NCBI GenBank assembly: GCA_001464335.1
Contig: LNEV01000014.1
Coordinates: forward strand, 62,001 to 126,000
Source: Rhizobiales bacterium Ga0077545
GTDB lineage: Bacteria > Pseudomonadota > Alphaproteobacteria > Rhizobiales > Methylopilaceae
Reading direction: 5' to 3'
Length of the DNA stretch: 64,000 nt
The position numbers were made by a program, and so were the translations under genes. Shown piece by piece: positions 19,907 through 27,656 of this stretch (positions are counted from its first letter, which is position 1; the number at the start of each line of letters is the position of its first letter). The notes beneath the pieces are model-generated. The model was not told where the DNA came from and did no database searches. It worked only from the letters and a program-made list of their open reading frames with translations.

Positions 19907-21403
19907 ATGACTCCCTTCCAAGAACTCATCGCGCAGGGGGCGGCGAACGCCTGGCTGTTCATCCCCAGCGCGATACTTCTCGGTGCCCTTCACGGTCTAG
20001 AACCCGGGCATTCGAAAACCATGATGGCCGCTTTCATCATCGCGATCCGGGGCACAGTTGCTCAGGCTGTGATGCTTGGAATTGCTGCGACGGTCTCGCA
20101 CACGATCGTCGTCTGGGCCATCGCGCTTGGAGGGATGTACCTCTATCGGGGGCTCGATGCCGAGACCGTGGAGCCATATCTGCAGTTCGTCTCGGGTGTC
20201 ATCATCATCGGGATGGCGCTCTGGATGATCCAGCGCACCTGGAAGGACCAGCAGGCCGGAAAGCTGGCTGCGGGAGACGTTCACGATCATTCTGATCATG
20301 ACCACAGCCACAGCCACGATCACGGTCACGACGAAACCCGGATGATCGACACGGGCCACGGCCTGCACAAGCTTGTGCTGCACGAGGACGAGCATGGGGC
20401 CCGGTGGCGCTTCTCCCCGGAACGCGGCAAGCCGTGGTCGGCAGGAGAGGTGAAGCTAAAGACCGAGCGCCCAGACGGCACCGCTCAGATTTTCTCCTTC
20501 AGCGAGCAGGGCGGCTACATCGAGAGCGTCGAGGACATTCCGGAGCCACATGAATTTACGGTGCGTCTGACGCTCGGCCACAAAGACCACTCACATGAAT
20601 TCGACGTGTCATTCTCCGAACCGAATGTCCGAATGATCGACACCGGCCATGGGCTTCACAAGCTCGTGCTCGACGAACACGACGGCGCGCATTGGCAGTT
20701 TTCACCCGTCCGTGGCAAGCCGTGGACCGCAACGGAGGTCAAGCTCACGACGGAGCGTCCGGACGGTCGCGAGCAGACTTTTCGTTTCGAGGACAAGGGT
20801 GGCTTCATCCGGAGCGTCGAAGCGATCCCGGAGCCCCACGACTTCATGGTCCGCCTCTCGCTCGGCCACAGGGATCACTCCCACGATTTCGACGTGTCGT
20901 TCCTCAAGAGTGCCGAGGGCTCTGATCCCCTGCACGAAGAAATGCGCGGTCTTCAGTTCGGGACGGATGGCTATCAGGACGCGCATGAGCTTGCGCACGC
21001 CAATGATATCCGCAAGCGGTTTTCAGGGCAGCAGACCGTCACGAACTGGCAGATTATTTTGTTCGGCCTGACGGGAGGACTGATCCCATGTCCCGCGGCG
21101 ATCACTGTGCTGATCCTTTGCCTTCAATTGAAGGAGATCCCGCTCGGTGCCGTCATGGTCCTGGCATTTTCGATCGGACTTGCCATCACGCTCGTGCTCG
21201 TCGGCGCTGCGGCGGCCATCGGTGTCCGCCATGCCACGGCACGCATCAGCTGGTTCTCGACCGCGGCACGACGCGCCCCATACTTTTCGGGCGCACTTCT
21301 CGTCGCCGTCGGTCTTTACGTCGGCTGGCACGGCTGGTCGGGAATGCCCGCTGAGGCTGCCCAAGTCATCGAGCAGGCGGTTCCGGCGCAATCGGGCACG
21401 TAG
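19907..21403 (+). CDS. rcnA: NicO-family nickel/cobalt exporter with duplicated His-rich domain
   Basis: The 498-residue membrane protein has the signature ALHGLEPGHSK (His29, His35) and a second-half segment GLTGGLIPCPAAITVLILCL typical of RcnA/NicO exporters. Between the third and fourth membrane segments it carries a HDHSDHDHSHSHDHGHD run and two tandem ~95-residue copies of a domain starting MIDTGHGLHKLVL and ending DHSHEFDVSF or DHSHDFDVSF. Ordinary RcnA has only a short His-rich loop, so this insertion is unusual. The ATG at 19907 follows the sensor gene by 10 bases. The symbol reflects family membership, not proven orthology. Confidence 0.92.
   Translation: MTPFQELIAQGAANAWLFIPSAILLGALHGLEPGHSKTMMAAFIIAIRGTVAQAVMLGIAATVSHTIVVWAIALGGMYLYRGLDAETVEPYLQFVSGVIIIGMALWMIQRTWKDQQAGKLAAGDVHDHSDHDHSHSHDHGHDETRMIDTGHGLHKLVLHEDEHGARWRFSPERGKPWSAGEVKLKTERPDGTAQIFSFSEQGGYIESVEDIPEPHEFTVRLTLGHKDHSHEFDVSFSEPNVRMIDTGHGLHKLVLDEHDGAHWQFSPVRGKPWTATEVKLTTERPDGREQTFRFEDKGGFIRSVEAIPEPHDFMVRLSLGHRDHSHDFDVSFLKSAEGSDPLHEEMRGLQFGTDGYQDAHELAHANDIRKRFSGQQTVTNWQIILFGLTGGLIPCPAAITVLILCLQLKEIPLGAVMVLAFSIGLAITLVLVGAAAAIGVRHATARISWFSTAARRAPYFSGALLVAVGLYVGWHGWSGMPAEAAQVIEQAVPAQSGT
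20342..20902 (+). repeat. Tandem duplication inside the NicO exporter gene
   Basis: Two in-frame units, 20342-20632 and 20633-20902, encode related ~95-residue domains. They share GHGLHKLVL, GKPW, EVKL.TERPDG and LGH.DHSH at equal spacing, but differ at many positions, so the duplication is not recent. Confidence 0.85.
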
Positions 21404-21423
21404 CAACGGAGCAAAAGAGCTAT

Positions 21424-21448
21424 AGGGGCGCCGGGGACCGGCGCCCCT
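21424..21448 (+). terminator. Hairpin after the nickel exporter gene
   Basis: A 10-bp perfect stem (AGGGGCGCCG with CGGCGCCCCT) and 5-base loop begins 21 bases after the exporter stop. There is no U-run behind it, so it may stabilise the 3' end or act as a weak terminator. Confidence 0.55.
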
Positions 21449-21537
21449 CCCTAGGCGTTAGGTGTTCTACCGCGGTAGTTTTGGAGTGCGGACGAGACCA
21501 GTGCGTACACCACAGCCAATCTTCATAGACTTTCAAT

Positions 21538-21669
21538 TCAAGTCTCACGCCGGGCCCATGCTGACTGACAATGAAGAACTCTCGCGACGACACTGTCGTC
21601 TACTTCGCCGCCATCACTCATTTTGATATCCCGTGGACGAACTGTGATTTTCTTCGGGTACGAGCTCAT
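21538..21669 (-). CDS. Small uncharacterised protein
   Basis: A possible 43-residue protein, basic at the N-terminus (SSYPKKITVRPRDIKMSDGG) with one Cys (VLHCQSAW). Its ATG at 21669 lies 13 bases after the stop of the larger unknown gene, suggesting a two-gene unit. No Shine-Dalgarno is visible, so the call is weak. No family was recognised. Confidence 0.35.
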   Translation of the reverse strand: MSSYPKKITVRPRDIKMSDGGEVDDSVVARVLHCQSAWARRET

Positions 21670-21682
21670 CGTAATTGAACGA

Positions 21683-22042
21683 TTAGCCTTCGTTGAGATC
21701 CGCACCGTCTTCAGAGCCGTCGCCGTAAAGGAGGCTCGGCAGACATTCGGCATCCTCCCACATTAGCAAAAACTCATACCAACGCACTTCATCCGTCACC
21801 ATGCTGTGGGCGATCGGAGTATAAACGGAATGTTCTTCAGCAACAGCGCGCTCGATAAACGCATGCTTTAGATCGGAGACCTCTCGGAGCGCAGCGAACT
21901 GATCTTCCGATGCCGGGGCGGCGCGCCAAGCCCGCCGATATTCTTCATACAGTCGATGTAGGGACGGCGACACGCGAACCTCATTGTAACCGTCCATTAT
22001 GTGGGTGTTCGACAGCGCGTTTACAATTGTCGAACGCTCCAC
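21683..22042 (-). CDS. Uncharacterised 119-residue protein
   Basis: The protein is predicted soluble, with helical segments such as SPSLHRLYEEYRRAWRAAPASEDQFAALREVSDLKHAFIERA and an acidic C-terminus (LYGDGSEDGADLNEG). The reading frame has a composition unlike overlapping frames on the other strand, which supports coding. It could start further in at a Met (MDGYNEV). No known domain was recognised. It lies between the nickel block and the HUH gene of the island, in the same direction as the latter. Confidence 0.5.
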   Translation of the reverse strand: MERSTIVNALSNTHIMDGYNEVRVSPSLHRLYEEYRRAWRAAPASEDQFAALREVSDLKHAFIERAVAEEHSVYTPIAHSMVTDEVRWYEFLLMWEDAECLPSLLYGDGSEDGADLNEG

Positions 22043-22177
22043 CCGTGGCGTTTGATGCCGTAGTTCATCGACTGGTTCGGAGCTATATTTGCGAATACCC
22101 CTCCTTCCTTCCTCTCCTTCATCCTCTCTCGCTTCGTTAGCGACCCGGCCGGGAAGACGAACGGCCCGGCGATGGAC

Positions 22178-22247
22178 GCCGCTCCCCCTAGCTTCACCTC
22201 CGGCGAAAGCGGGGCCGCTCCCCTTGCTTCATCTCCGACGAAAGCGG
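22178..22247. repeat. Two adjacent imperfect ~35-bp direct repeats
   Basis: 22178-22212 and 22214-22247 both read GCCGCTCCCC, then GCTTCA, CTCCG, CGAAAGCGG with a few differences. They lie just beyond the 3' end of the HUH-endonuclease gene. Iteron-like or plain non-coding repeats are both possible. Confidence 0.6.
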
Positions 22248-22280
22248 CCAGCCCCTCTCCCAGGGGCGAGGACCGGCGCA

Positions 22281-23330
22281 CTAGTCGGGACCGACAGGCG
22301 TTTCAAACGATGCGGTCATGTCCCGGCGCTCTCGCTCACTGCGCCGGACTTCATGCTCCTTAAGCGGCCATTCCAGCTCGGGACCGTCGATGTACAGATA
22401 CGACCAAGCTTCTTCTCGAAACGCCGACAGGATCGGCATACCCTCAGCCGCCACCTCCGCTTGGGCCGACCGCCAGACGGTTCGTGAGCCCCCACACCGG
22501 ACCTTGAACGGCACCACGCCCGCGGGCCGCCGGTAATGACTTTTCTGCTTCAGCAGGTCGAGAACCGGCTTCATCTTGCCATCTGCGGGATCACGGGCCA
22601 GGACCTGCGGATCGAGCCCTTTCGTCAAATACGACACCCGATCATTCTGCCATTGCATCTTTGAGCTCCGGGTCTTTGGCTCCTTCATCACGAAGTCGAC
22701 GGCACCGGGCCGCACATACGGGCAACGACGACGGAAGAATGAGCGCTTGCCATCACGCGCCCAGCCCCGGAACTTCTCCCGCATCTTGGGTGGCATATGC
22801 GCCAGAACATGAGTGTGCAGCCCCCGTTCATCGCTGCGTTCATGGACATAGATCCAATGAAACTCATTTCCGGTGCGACGCATGAACTTCGCCCCTTCAT
22901 CGAGGAAGGCCGTCAACAACTTCGCCGCTTCATCGCTATCGGTGATGCCGAGCGGCTGGTAGGCGATCGTGATGAGCGCCGTCCAGGTCAGCCCCTTTTC
23001 CTGATTTAGAAACGTCGTCGCGTCGTACAACGCCTCGACTTCTTTCCGAGTCAGGAACTGCGCCGCCCGAACCTTCTCCGCCAGCACCGTCTCGCGCCAC
23101 GCCTTTTCATCGGCGATAAGGTTTTCGTTCTGAAGTACGCCGCCGAGATGGCTATCAGGGTCATGACCATAAATGGCCGCGTTCAAGGCCACTTCCGACC
23201 CATCGCCATGACCGAAGTCCCCGCTCAATGCCATCTCTTCGCCCAGCCCGAACTCCCGAGCCATCCGAGCGCGCATTTCCGGATCATCAACACCGTGCAG
23301 CGGGTTAAGTTCTTTCTCAAAATCTCTCAT
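22281..23330 (-). CDS. HUH-type endonuclease (replication-initiator or relaxase-like)
   Basis: The 349-residue protein has a paired-histidine motif HERSDERGLHTHVLAHMP (His172, His174), the metal site of HUH endonucleases, and a downstream RVSYLTKGLD with Tyr234 and Lys237 in the YxxxK arrangement of rolling-circle Rep proteins. Such enzymes nick one DNA strand through a tyrosine and start rolling-circle replication or transfer. On an integrated island this would support replication of the excised circle or mobilisation. The sequence is too diverged for me to choose between Rep and relaxase. The ATG at 23330 fits the start of good coding sequence. Confidence 0.7.
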   Translation of the reverse strand: MRDFEKELNPLHGVDDPEMRARMAREFGLGEEMALSGDFGHGDGSEVALNAAIYGHDPDSHLGGVLQNENLIADEKAWRETVLAEKVRAAQFLTRKEVEALYDATTFLNQEKGLTWTALITIAYQPLGITDSDEAAKLLTAFLDEGAKFMRRTGNEFHWIYVHERSDERGLHTHVLAHMPPKMREKFRGWARDGKRSFFRRRCPYVRPGAVDFVMKEPKTRSSKMQWQNDRVSYLTKGLDPQVLARDPADGKMKPVLDLLKQKSHYRRPAGVVPFKVRCGGSRTVWRSAQAEVAAEGMPILSAFREEAWSYLYIDGPELEWPLKEHEVRRSERERRDMTASFETPVGPD

Positions 23331-23401
23331 TGTAATGACTCACAGATCAGCGATCCCGGTCGACATGCCGACCGGGTTGCAGTTTCAAAATCGATGGATG
23401 T

Positions 23402-23764
23402 TTAGTTCGTCCCGGAAATGTCGACCGGCGGATGCCCGCTCGTCTCTGCGGCCGGGGGCTCGGGTTCGTCTTCAGCGAACGCCAGCCAAAGATTGGCGGC
23501 CCCAGCGGGCTTGTCCGCCTTCGCTGGCTTCTTCGGCGAACGCCGCGTTGCGGCCTTTCCGGCCTCGGCGCGGAGGAATTCGTACTGGCGGCGCGCCGCG
23601 GACCCAAAATGAGGGTCCTCTTCCGCGCGAGCCAGAAGGCCGTTCGCAAGTTCAGAGCTTGGCGAATAGACTGCCGTGCTCATCGCCATGGCCAGCTTGT
23701 TCGTCGGCAGTTTTGAGAAGACCTCTAGAAGAGGATCTTTCGGGGGGAATTCAGTGTCGGGCAT
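23402..23764 (-). CDS. Uncharacterised protein upstream of the HUH gene
   Basis: A 120-residue protein with a basic Lys/Ala/Pro-rich middle (KAATRRSPKKPAKADKPAG) and an acidic proline-rich C-terminus. It has a helical N-terminal half and no signal or membrane segment. It is 71 bases upstream of the HUH-endonuclease gene in the same direction, so it may be co-transcribed and could help DNA binding. No family was recognised; the call rests on frame and position. Confidence 0.5.
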   Translation of the reverse strand: MPDTEFPPKDPLLEVFSKLPTNKLAMAMSTAVYSPSSELANGLLARAEEDPHFGSAARRQYEFLRAEAGKAATRRSPKKPAKADKPAGAANLWLAFAEDEPEPPAAETSGHPPVDISGTN

Positions 23765-23996
23765 TTGGAGGACTCGTAGGATAGTTACGGATCAGTCGGG
23801 CAACGCCAAGCTTTGGCGTCGTTCAGAAGAATCTAGTATCGCAACCGAGATCGCGCCATAGGAGGGTGTTGCCTTAGAACCAGCGGTGCTATTTCTCATC
23901 CATATTTCATTGACTTAGCCATCCTGTTTCCGAGTCTCGGCGTTCCGTATTTCGATTTTGCCCCTTTTGGTTCCTTTCTGATCGGCTCCAATGAAT

Positions 23997-24013
23997 TCCT
24001 CCCATCAGGAGGA
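23997..24013 (+). promoter_or_regulatory. Hairpin hiding the Shine-Dalgarno of the nuclease gene
   Basis: TCCTCC (23997-24002) pairs perfectly with GGAGGA (24008-24013) around a CATCA loop. GGAGGA is the Shine-Dalgarno for the ATG at 24017, and flanking bases could extend the stem. This could limit translation of the nuclease gene. Confidence 0.55.
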
Positions 24014-24016
24014 TTC

Positions 24017-25072
24017 ATGGACAATCAACTCGTCGCGCCTTCGCTTTTGCCGATCGTTCCCGAGGCCCTTGCCCGCCAGCACGACACCTTCGTTGCGACC
24101 GACAGTCGGTTCAAATCCGCAGCCCGCCTGCTCGCGGCGCTCTGGCGCACCGACAAGGGACTGCCCGCCGGATCGTTCGTCGACAACGACAAGCGCCGCC
24201 GCCGGGTGGGCTCGATGCTCACCCACGCCGACGGCCGGAACGGCCTCAACTTCATCAGCGACCAGGTCCGACGCCTCGCCTGGCGCGAGAGCCATTACCG
24301 GGAGATCGGCGCGGCCTTTGATCTCGACCGACTTCGTCGCAACCTGCTCAGCAGCCAGACCCTCGCCTTCAATCTGTTCGGCCCCATGAAGATACCGGAC
24401 CTGGATCGGGCCACGGCCGTCTTCTCGGAGCTTCTGCCGGACATAATCGGCGAGGTGGTCGGAATTCTGTTCGAGCACAGCCCCGGACGTGGCGATTCGC
24501 TTTTCACCAACGACTACTCCGCGCTCGATGTGCTGATCCTCGTCAAAACCGTCAACGACCAGCGGCTTCTGATCGGGATAGAGGTCAAATACACGGAAAC
24601 CTGTTGGGAGCGGGTGCCCCGGATCGATCCCCGGCACATGGAGATCGCGGCAGGCGCCGGCCTCTTCATCGACAGCGCCGATCCTGCCCTCGTCGCCAAC
24701 CCGACCCAGCAATTGTTCCGGCTGACCTGCCTTATGCAGTCCATGCTGGACAACGGCCTCGCCGACGAAGCCCTGCTTCTCTTCATCGCGCCCGACCTCA
24801 ACACGTCTGCCCAGGCTGCGGCCAAAAGCTTTCAGGCGTTTCTGGCAGAGCCTCGGAGTGGAAAGGTCGGCTTTGGCTCGATCTCCTTGGAGACGGTGTT
24901 TGCCGCCATCGCTGCGGCCGGTGGCCAGGAACACCACGATGCCCTGTTCCGCCGCTACGTCGACTGGCATCAGGTCATCGGCGAGGTCGACCTCTACGCG
25001 GACGAAATCCACGAGCTTCCGACCGAACAGACCGAAAACCTCCAAGACGAAAAGGAAGCCGCGGGTGGCTAG
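24017..25072 (+). CDS. PD-(D/E)XK-type nuclease (PGN_0703-like)
   Basis: The 351-residue protein shows the PD-(D/E)XK signature in NDYSALDVLILV (Asp171) and IGIEVKYTE (Glu189, Lys191), with DQRLLIG between them. This spacing matches the PGN_0703-type putative restriction endonucleases. The acidic/Lys triad binds metal and cuts DNA. There is no methyltransferase gene in the island, so this is not a standard restriction-modification pair. It ends 4 bases into the convergent XRE regulator gene. A defence or DNA-processing role is inferred, not shown. Confidence 0.75.
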   Translation: MDNQLVAPSLLPIVPEALARQHDTFVATDSRFKSAARLLAALWRTDKGLPAGSFVDNDKRRRRVGSMLTHADGRNGLNFISDQVRRLAWRESHYREIGAAFDLDRLRRNLLSSQTLAFNLFGPMKIPDLDRATAVFSELLPDIIGEVVGILFEHSPGRGDSLFTNDYSALDVLILVKTVNDQRLLIGIEVKYTETCWERVPRIDPRHMEIAAGAGLFIDSADPALVANPTQQLFRLTCLMQSMLDNGLADEALLLFIAPDLNTSAQAAAKSFQAFLAEPRSGKVGFGSISLETVFAAIAAAGGQEHHDALFRRYVDWHQVIGEVDLYADEIHELPTEQTENLQDEKEAAGG

Positions 25073-25362
25073 GTCCGCTTGCGGCCGGGCGACAGCGGCT
25101 TCGGCGCCGCTGAGCCAGCCTTCGGTTTCATAAGGAATTCAGCAACGTCAACGCCGAGCGCTGCGGCAAGACGGTCCAAAATATCGATGGTCGCGTTGAA
25201 GCCAGCGTTCTCGATACCGGAAATATAGGACCGATCGACGTCTGCATCGACCGCAAGGCTTTCCTGGGAAAGCCCCTGATCGGTCCTGATCCGCCGCAGA
25301 TTTCTAGCGATGCGCTCGCGCCCCTTCATGGGATGCGACGCGACCAGCTTGGCGGCAATCAA
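25069..25362 (-). CDS. XRE-family HTH transcriptional regulator
   Basis: A short helix-turn-helix protein: RIARNLRRIRTDQGLSQESLAVDADVDRSYISGIENAGFNATIDILDRLAAALGV is a complete XRE/Cro-type domain, followed by a basic C-terminal tail. The start may be the codon at 25362 (97 residues) or the ATG at 25329 (86 residues). It resembles controller proteins of restriction systems, and its stop overlaps that of the nuclease gene by 4 bases. It probably regulates its own promoter and perhaps the divergent gene at 25400. Confidence 0.85.
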   Translation of the reverse strand: MIAAKLVASHPMKGRERIARNLRRIRTDQGLSQESLAVDADVDRSYISGIENAGFNATIDILDRLAAALGVDVAEFLMKPKAGSAAPKPLSPGRKRT

Positions 25363-25368
25363 ACCATC

Positions 25369-25378
25369 GAATATATTC
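25369..25378. promoter_or_regulatory. Candidate XRE operator
   Basis: GAATATATTC is a perfect 10-bp palindrome between the XRE gene and the divergent gene at 25400, just upstream of either XRE start. A palindrome of this type is expected for an autoregulated XRE protein. Confidence 0.4.
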
Positions 25379-25399
25379 TACATATTGGGGGAGACTCAC

Positions 25400-25816
25400 A
25401 TGAAACCGGCAGTAAAAGCCGCCATCATCGGCGGCGGTATCGGAGCAATTCTCATTGGCGGAGGGTCGTTATTCGGCTCCCTCGCGGAACCCACCTTCGT
25501 TCCAGGCGAAATGCCGGTCTGCGAAACCGACTTCGCCAGAAACCTACTTCAGTCGGTCGTCGAGCAAAGCCCTTTAGCGAAGCAAACTGGCATGACGGTT
25601 TCGTCGATCGGCCGGATCGCACCGTATGAACTCCCCGGATACATTGCGGCGAATGGCGAAGGTCTCAACGGCAATCGGAATTGCCGGGCGATGGTTTTCA
25701 CCAGCGCTGGGAAACTCGAAGCCGTCTTCACGATGGAGTGGGCCAGCGAGGCGAAAGACCAGATCTGGTTGCAGGTCTCCTCGCTTCGAAACAACCCCAT
25801 GTCACCTCTGAACTGA
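25400..25816 (+). CDS. Uncharacterised protein with N-terminal membrane segment
   Basis: A 138-residue protein with a Gly-rich hydrophobic N-terminus (AVKAAIIGGGIGAILIGGGSLF) that should be a signal anchor, and a mature part with two Cys (PVCETDF, RNCRAM) that could form a disulfide. The start at the ATG at 25400 has a GGGGGAG Shine-Dalgarno. The C-terminal part LEAVFTMEWASEAKDQIWLQV looks beta-stranded. The gene is lower in GC than the chromosomal neighbours. No family was recognised. Confidence 0.6.
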   Translation: MKPAVKAAIIGGGIGAILIGGGSLFGSLAEPTFVPGEMPVCETDFARNLLQSVVEQSPLAKQTGMTVSSIGRIAPYELPGYIAANGEGLNGNRNCRAMVFTSAGKLEAVFTMEWASEAKDQIWLQVSSLRNNPMSPLN

Positions 25817-25913
25817 AGACGATCGTAGCAATCGAGCGCTTGGCTCGGTGCCGCACTTCGGCAGTCAGGGATTACCGATCATTCAGAAACAACGACTGCG
25901 GGCGGGGGACAAC

Positions 25914-26474
25914 ATGGCCAAAAGAAACTGCCGCGCTATCGAGCGAAGAAAGTGGACGCTTACGAGCATCGTTCTGGCGGGCATTTTGGTTTTCGCCTCT
26001 GGTCATAGTCATGCCGCAAGTTGGACTGTGATAGACGCCCAACGATTTTCCGATTGGGAAACAACGCACAATCGTAACAACAGGACGGGCCTGCATTTTT
26101 GCGCGAGTGAAACCACAGGCGCAGATGGGAGCGCATTTAGGATCAATTTCTACAAATTAGGGGAAGGCGCATTCATCGAGTTCTTCAATGAAGGCTGGAG
26201 CTTGATGAAAGGGTCGGCCCAGATTTCTCTGGATTTCGATGATGGCGTTCGTCTCTCCCTGAGAGGGAAGGCGTGGCAAAACTCGTATACATACGATCTG
26301 GTCGAAGAACAGAAGATGCTTGTGATTTTCGGGCTGCTTTCCAAGAACGCCGGGGTTCGGCTGACAAATGCCAATGGAGAGCCGCTCAGCAAATTTAAGC
26401 TTCTGGGGGTCAGTGCTTCCTTGCGTGCGCTAAAGGCCTGCCTCGAACAAGATGACACTCAAGCGGAGAAGTAA
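25914..26474 (+). CDS. Uncharacterised exported protein
   Basis: The 186-residue protein has a signal peptide (TLTSIVLAGILVFASGHSHA) and a mature part with predicted beta strands (AFRINFYKLGEGAFIEFFNEGW, VRLSLRGKAWQNSYTYDLV). GGGGGAC precedes the ATG at 25914. Two Cys (residues near HFCASE and KACLEQ) may form a disulfide. Its unusually low GC compared with the island's metal genes suggests a different origin. No family was recognised. Confidence 0.6.
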   Translation: MAKRNCRAIERRKWTLTSIVLAGILVFASGHSHAASWTVIDAQRFSDWETTHNRNNRTGLHFCASETTGADGSAFRINFYKLGEGAFIEFFNEGWSLMKGSAQISLDFDDGVRLSLRGKAWQNSYTYDLVEEQKMLVIFGLLSKNAGVRLTNANGEPLSKFKLLGVSASLRALKACLEQDDTQAEK

Positions 26475-26829
26475 CGTGCGCGTTCGACCGGCTTCACTCG
26501 GGCTTGTATTAACAGCTTTTCTGCCGTTGGCGGCCAATGCCACGATGCCGGTTCTAACTGCTCCGCCAAATCCACAAAATTTAGAAAGCTGCATGAAGTG
26601 GGCAGCCGATCAGGACGATGATGCCCTTTACATGTGGGGAATGCGGGACGCTGGCGGATCGTCGTCAGAAGTTGCTGTCCTGAGACTTGCGTTGTCATGC
26701 TTCGGAGAAGGCAAACCGGATATTGTCGGCTTTGGATCGAGCGTCGGTTTCAATGATGCCTACTGCAAGGCACATCCGAAGAAGGAAATTTGTGCCAATT
26801 GGGTCGCCCAAGAGATGGGTCGACGCTAA
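26452..26829 (+). CDS. Uncharacterised exported cysteine-containing protein
   Basis: A 125-residue protein with an N-terminal hydrophobic signal (ASLGLVLTAFLPLAANATMP) and four Cys in the mature part (ESCMKW, LSCFGEG, AYCKAH, EICANW), spaced as if for two disulfides. The ATG at 26452 overlaps the preceding gene; a GTG at 26476 just after that stop is an alternative start. It probably forms an operon with the two exported proteins upstream. Function is unknown. Confidence 0.55.
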   Translation: MTLKRRSNVRVRPASLGLVLTAFLPLAANATMPVLTAPPNPQNLESCMKWAADQDDDALYMWGMRDAGGSSSEVAVLRLALSCFGEGKPDIVGFGSSVGFNDAYCKAHPKKEICANWVAQEMGRR

Positions 26830-26953
26830 CGCGGCTCCCCGACGATTGATCATGGAGCCGTGCGAAAATCAGAATTTCTGCACCACGACCTCGGGCACAT
26901 AAAATCAGGCACTTACGCGGTGCAGAAGTTAGTTGCAAAAGTGAACCGTCTTC

Positions 26954-27514
26954 ATGGCGATCATTGCTTATGCCCGCGTTAGTACCGAAGGCCAAACCCT
27001 CGACGCCCAGATCGACCAGCTGACCGCGGCCGGCGCGGATCACATCTTCAGGGAGAAGATATCCGGAGCGCGGTCCGATCGCGCCGCACTCATTGCCGCC
27101 ATCGACGCTTTGCAGCAAAATGACATCTTTCTCGTCACGCGCCTCGACCGGCTGGCCCGCTCGACACGAGACCTCCTCAACATCATGGCCGCGATTGCTG
27201 AGCGGAAAGCCGCCTTCCGCTCGATCAGCGATGCCTGGGCAGATTCAACGACGCCGCACGGGCGATTGCTGCTCACCATACTTGGCGGTCTCGCCGAATT
27301 TGAACGGGAGCTGATCCGCGCCCGCACTTCCGAAGGGCGCCTCCGAGCAAAGGCCAAGGGGATCAGGATGGGCAGACGGCCGAAGCTCACACCGTTTCAG
27401 ATGCGCGAAGCCCGCGAACGTCATAACGCGGGAGAATCCGCTGCAGCGATCGCTCGCTCCTTCGCGGTGAACCGATCCACGATCTCGCGACTTCTAAGCC
27501 CGGAGCTAAGTTGA
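26954..27514 (+). CDS. Serine recombinase (resolvase family)
   Basis: A 186-residue small serine recombinase. The N-terminal catalytic domain has IAYARVSTEGQTLDAQIDQL with the nucleophile Ser10, the DRLARS motif and GGLAEFERELIRART, followed by a C-terminal HTH (AAIARSFAVNRSTISRLL). Proteins of this kind resolve cointegrates of Tn3-type transposons or invert DNA. No transposase is adjacent, so it is probably a remnant or a site-specific recombination function of the island. The 26830-26953 upstream stretch might hold its res site, but I could not define one. Confidence 0.93.
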   Translation: MAIIAYARVSTEGQTLDAQIDQLTAAGADHIFREKISGARSDRAALIAAIDALQQNDIFLVTRLDRLARSTRDLLNIMAAIAERKAAFRSISDAWADSTTPHGRLLLTILGGLAEFERELIRARTSEGRLRAKAKGIRMGRRPKLTPFQMREARERHNAGESAAAIARSFAVNRSTISRLLSPELS

Positions 27515-27656
27515 TACCCGTGGCTGACGGCAACGTCGATAGCTGCTGCCCCTCCCTGGGGCCGACACAAACCGATGTAGACGTAGGAATTTCGAACTAC
27601 TCTTGGAAGCATCTGTCCTAAGGATCCAGGTTTCCGGTGATAAAGTGACGCGGCAG

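Noticed and set aside
20342..20902. Repeats considered as a CRISPR array
   Set aside because: The units are long, coding and in frame inside the NicO gene; no short repeat-spacer pattern exists in the window.
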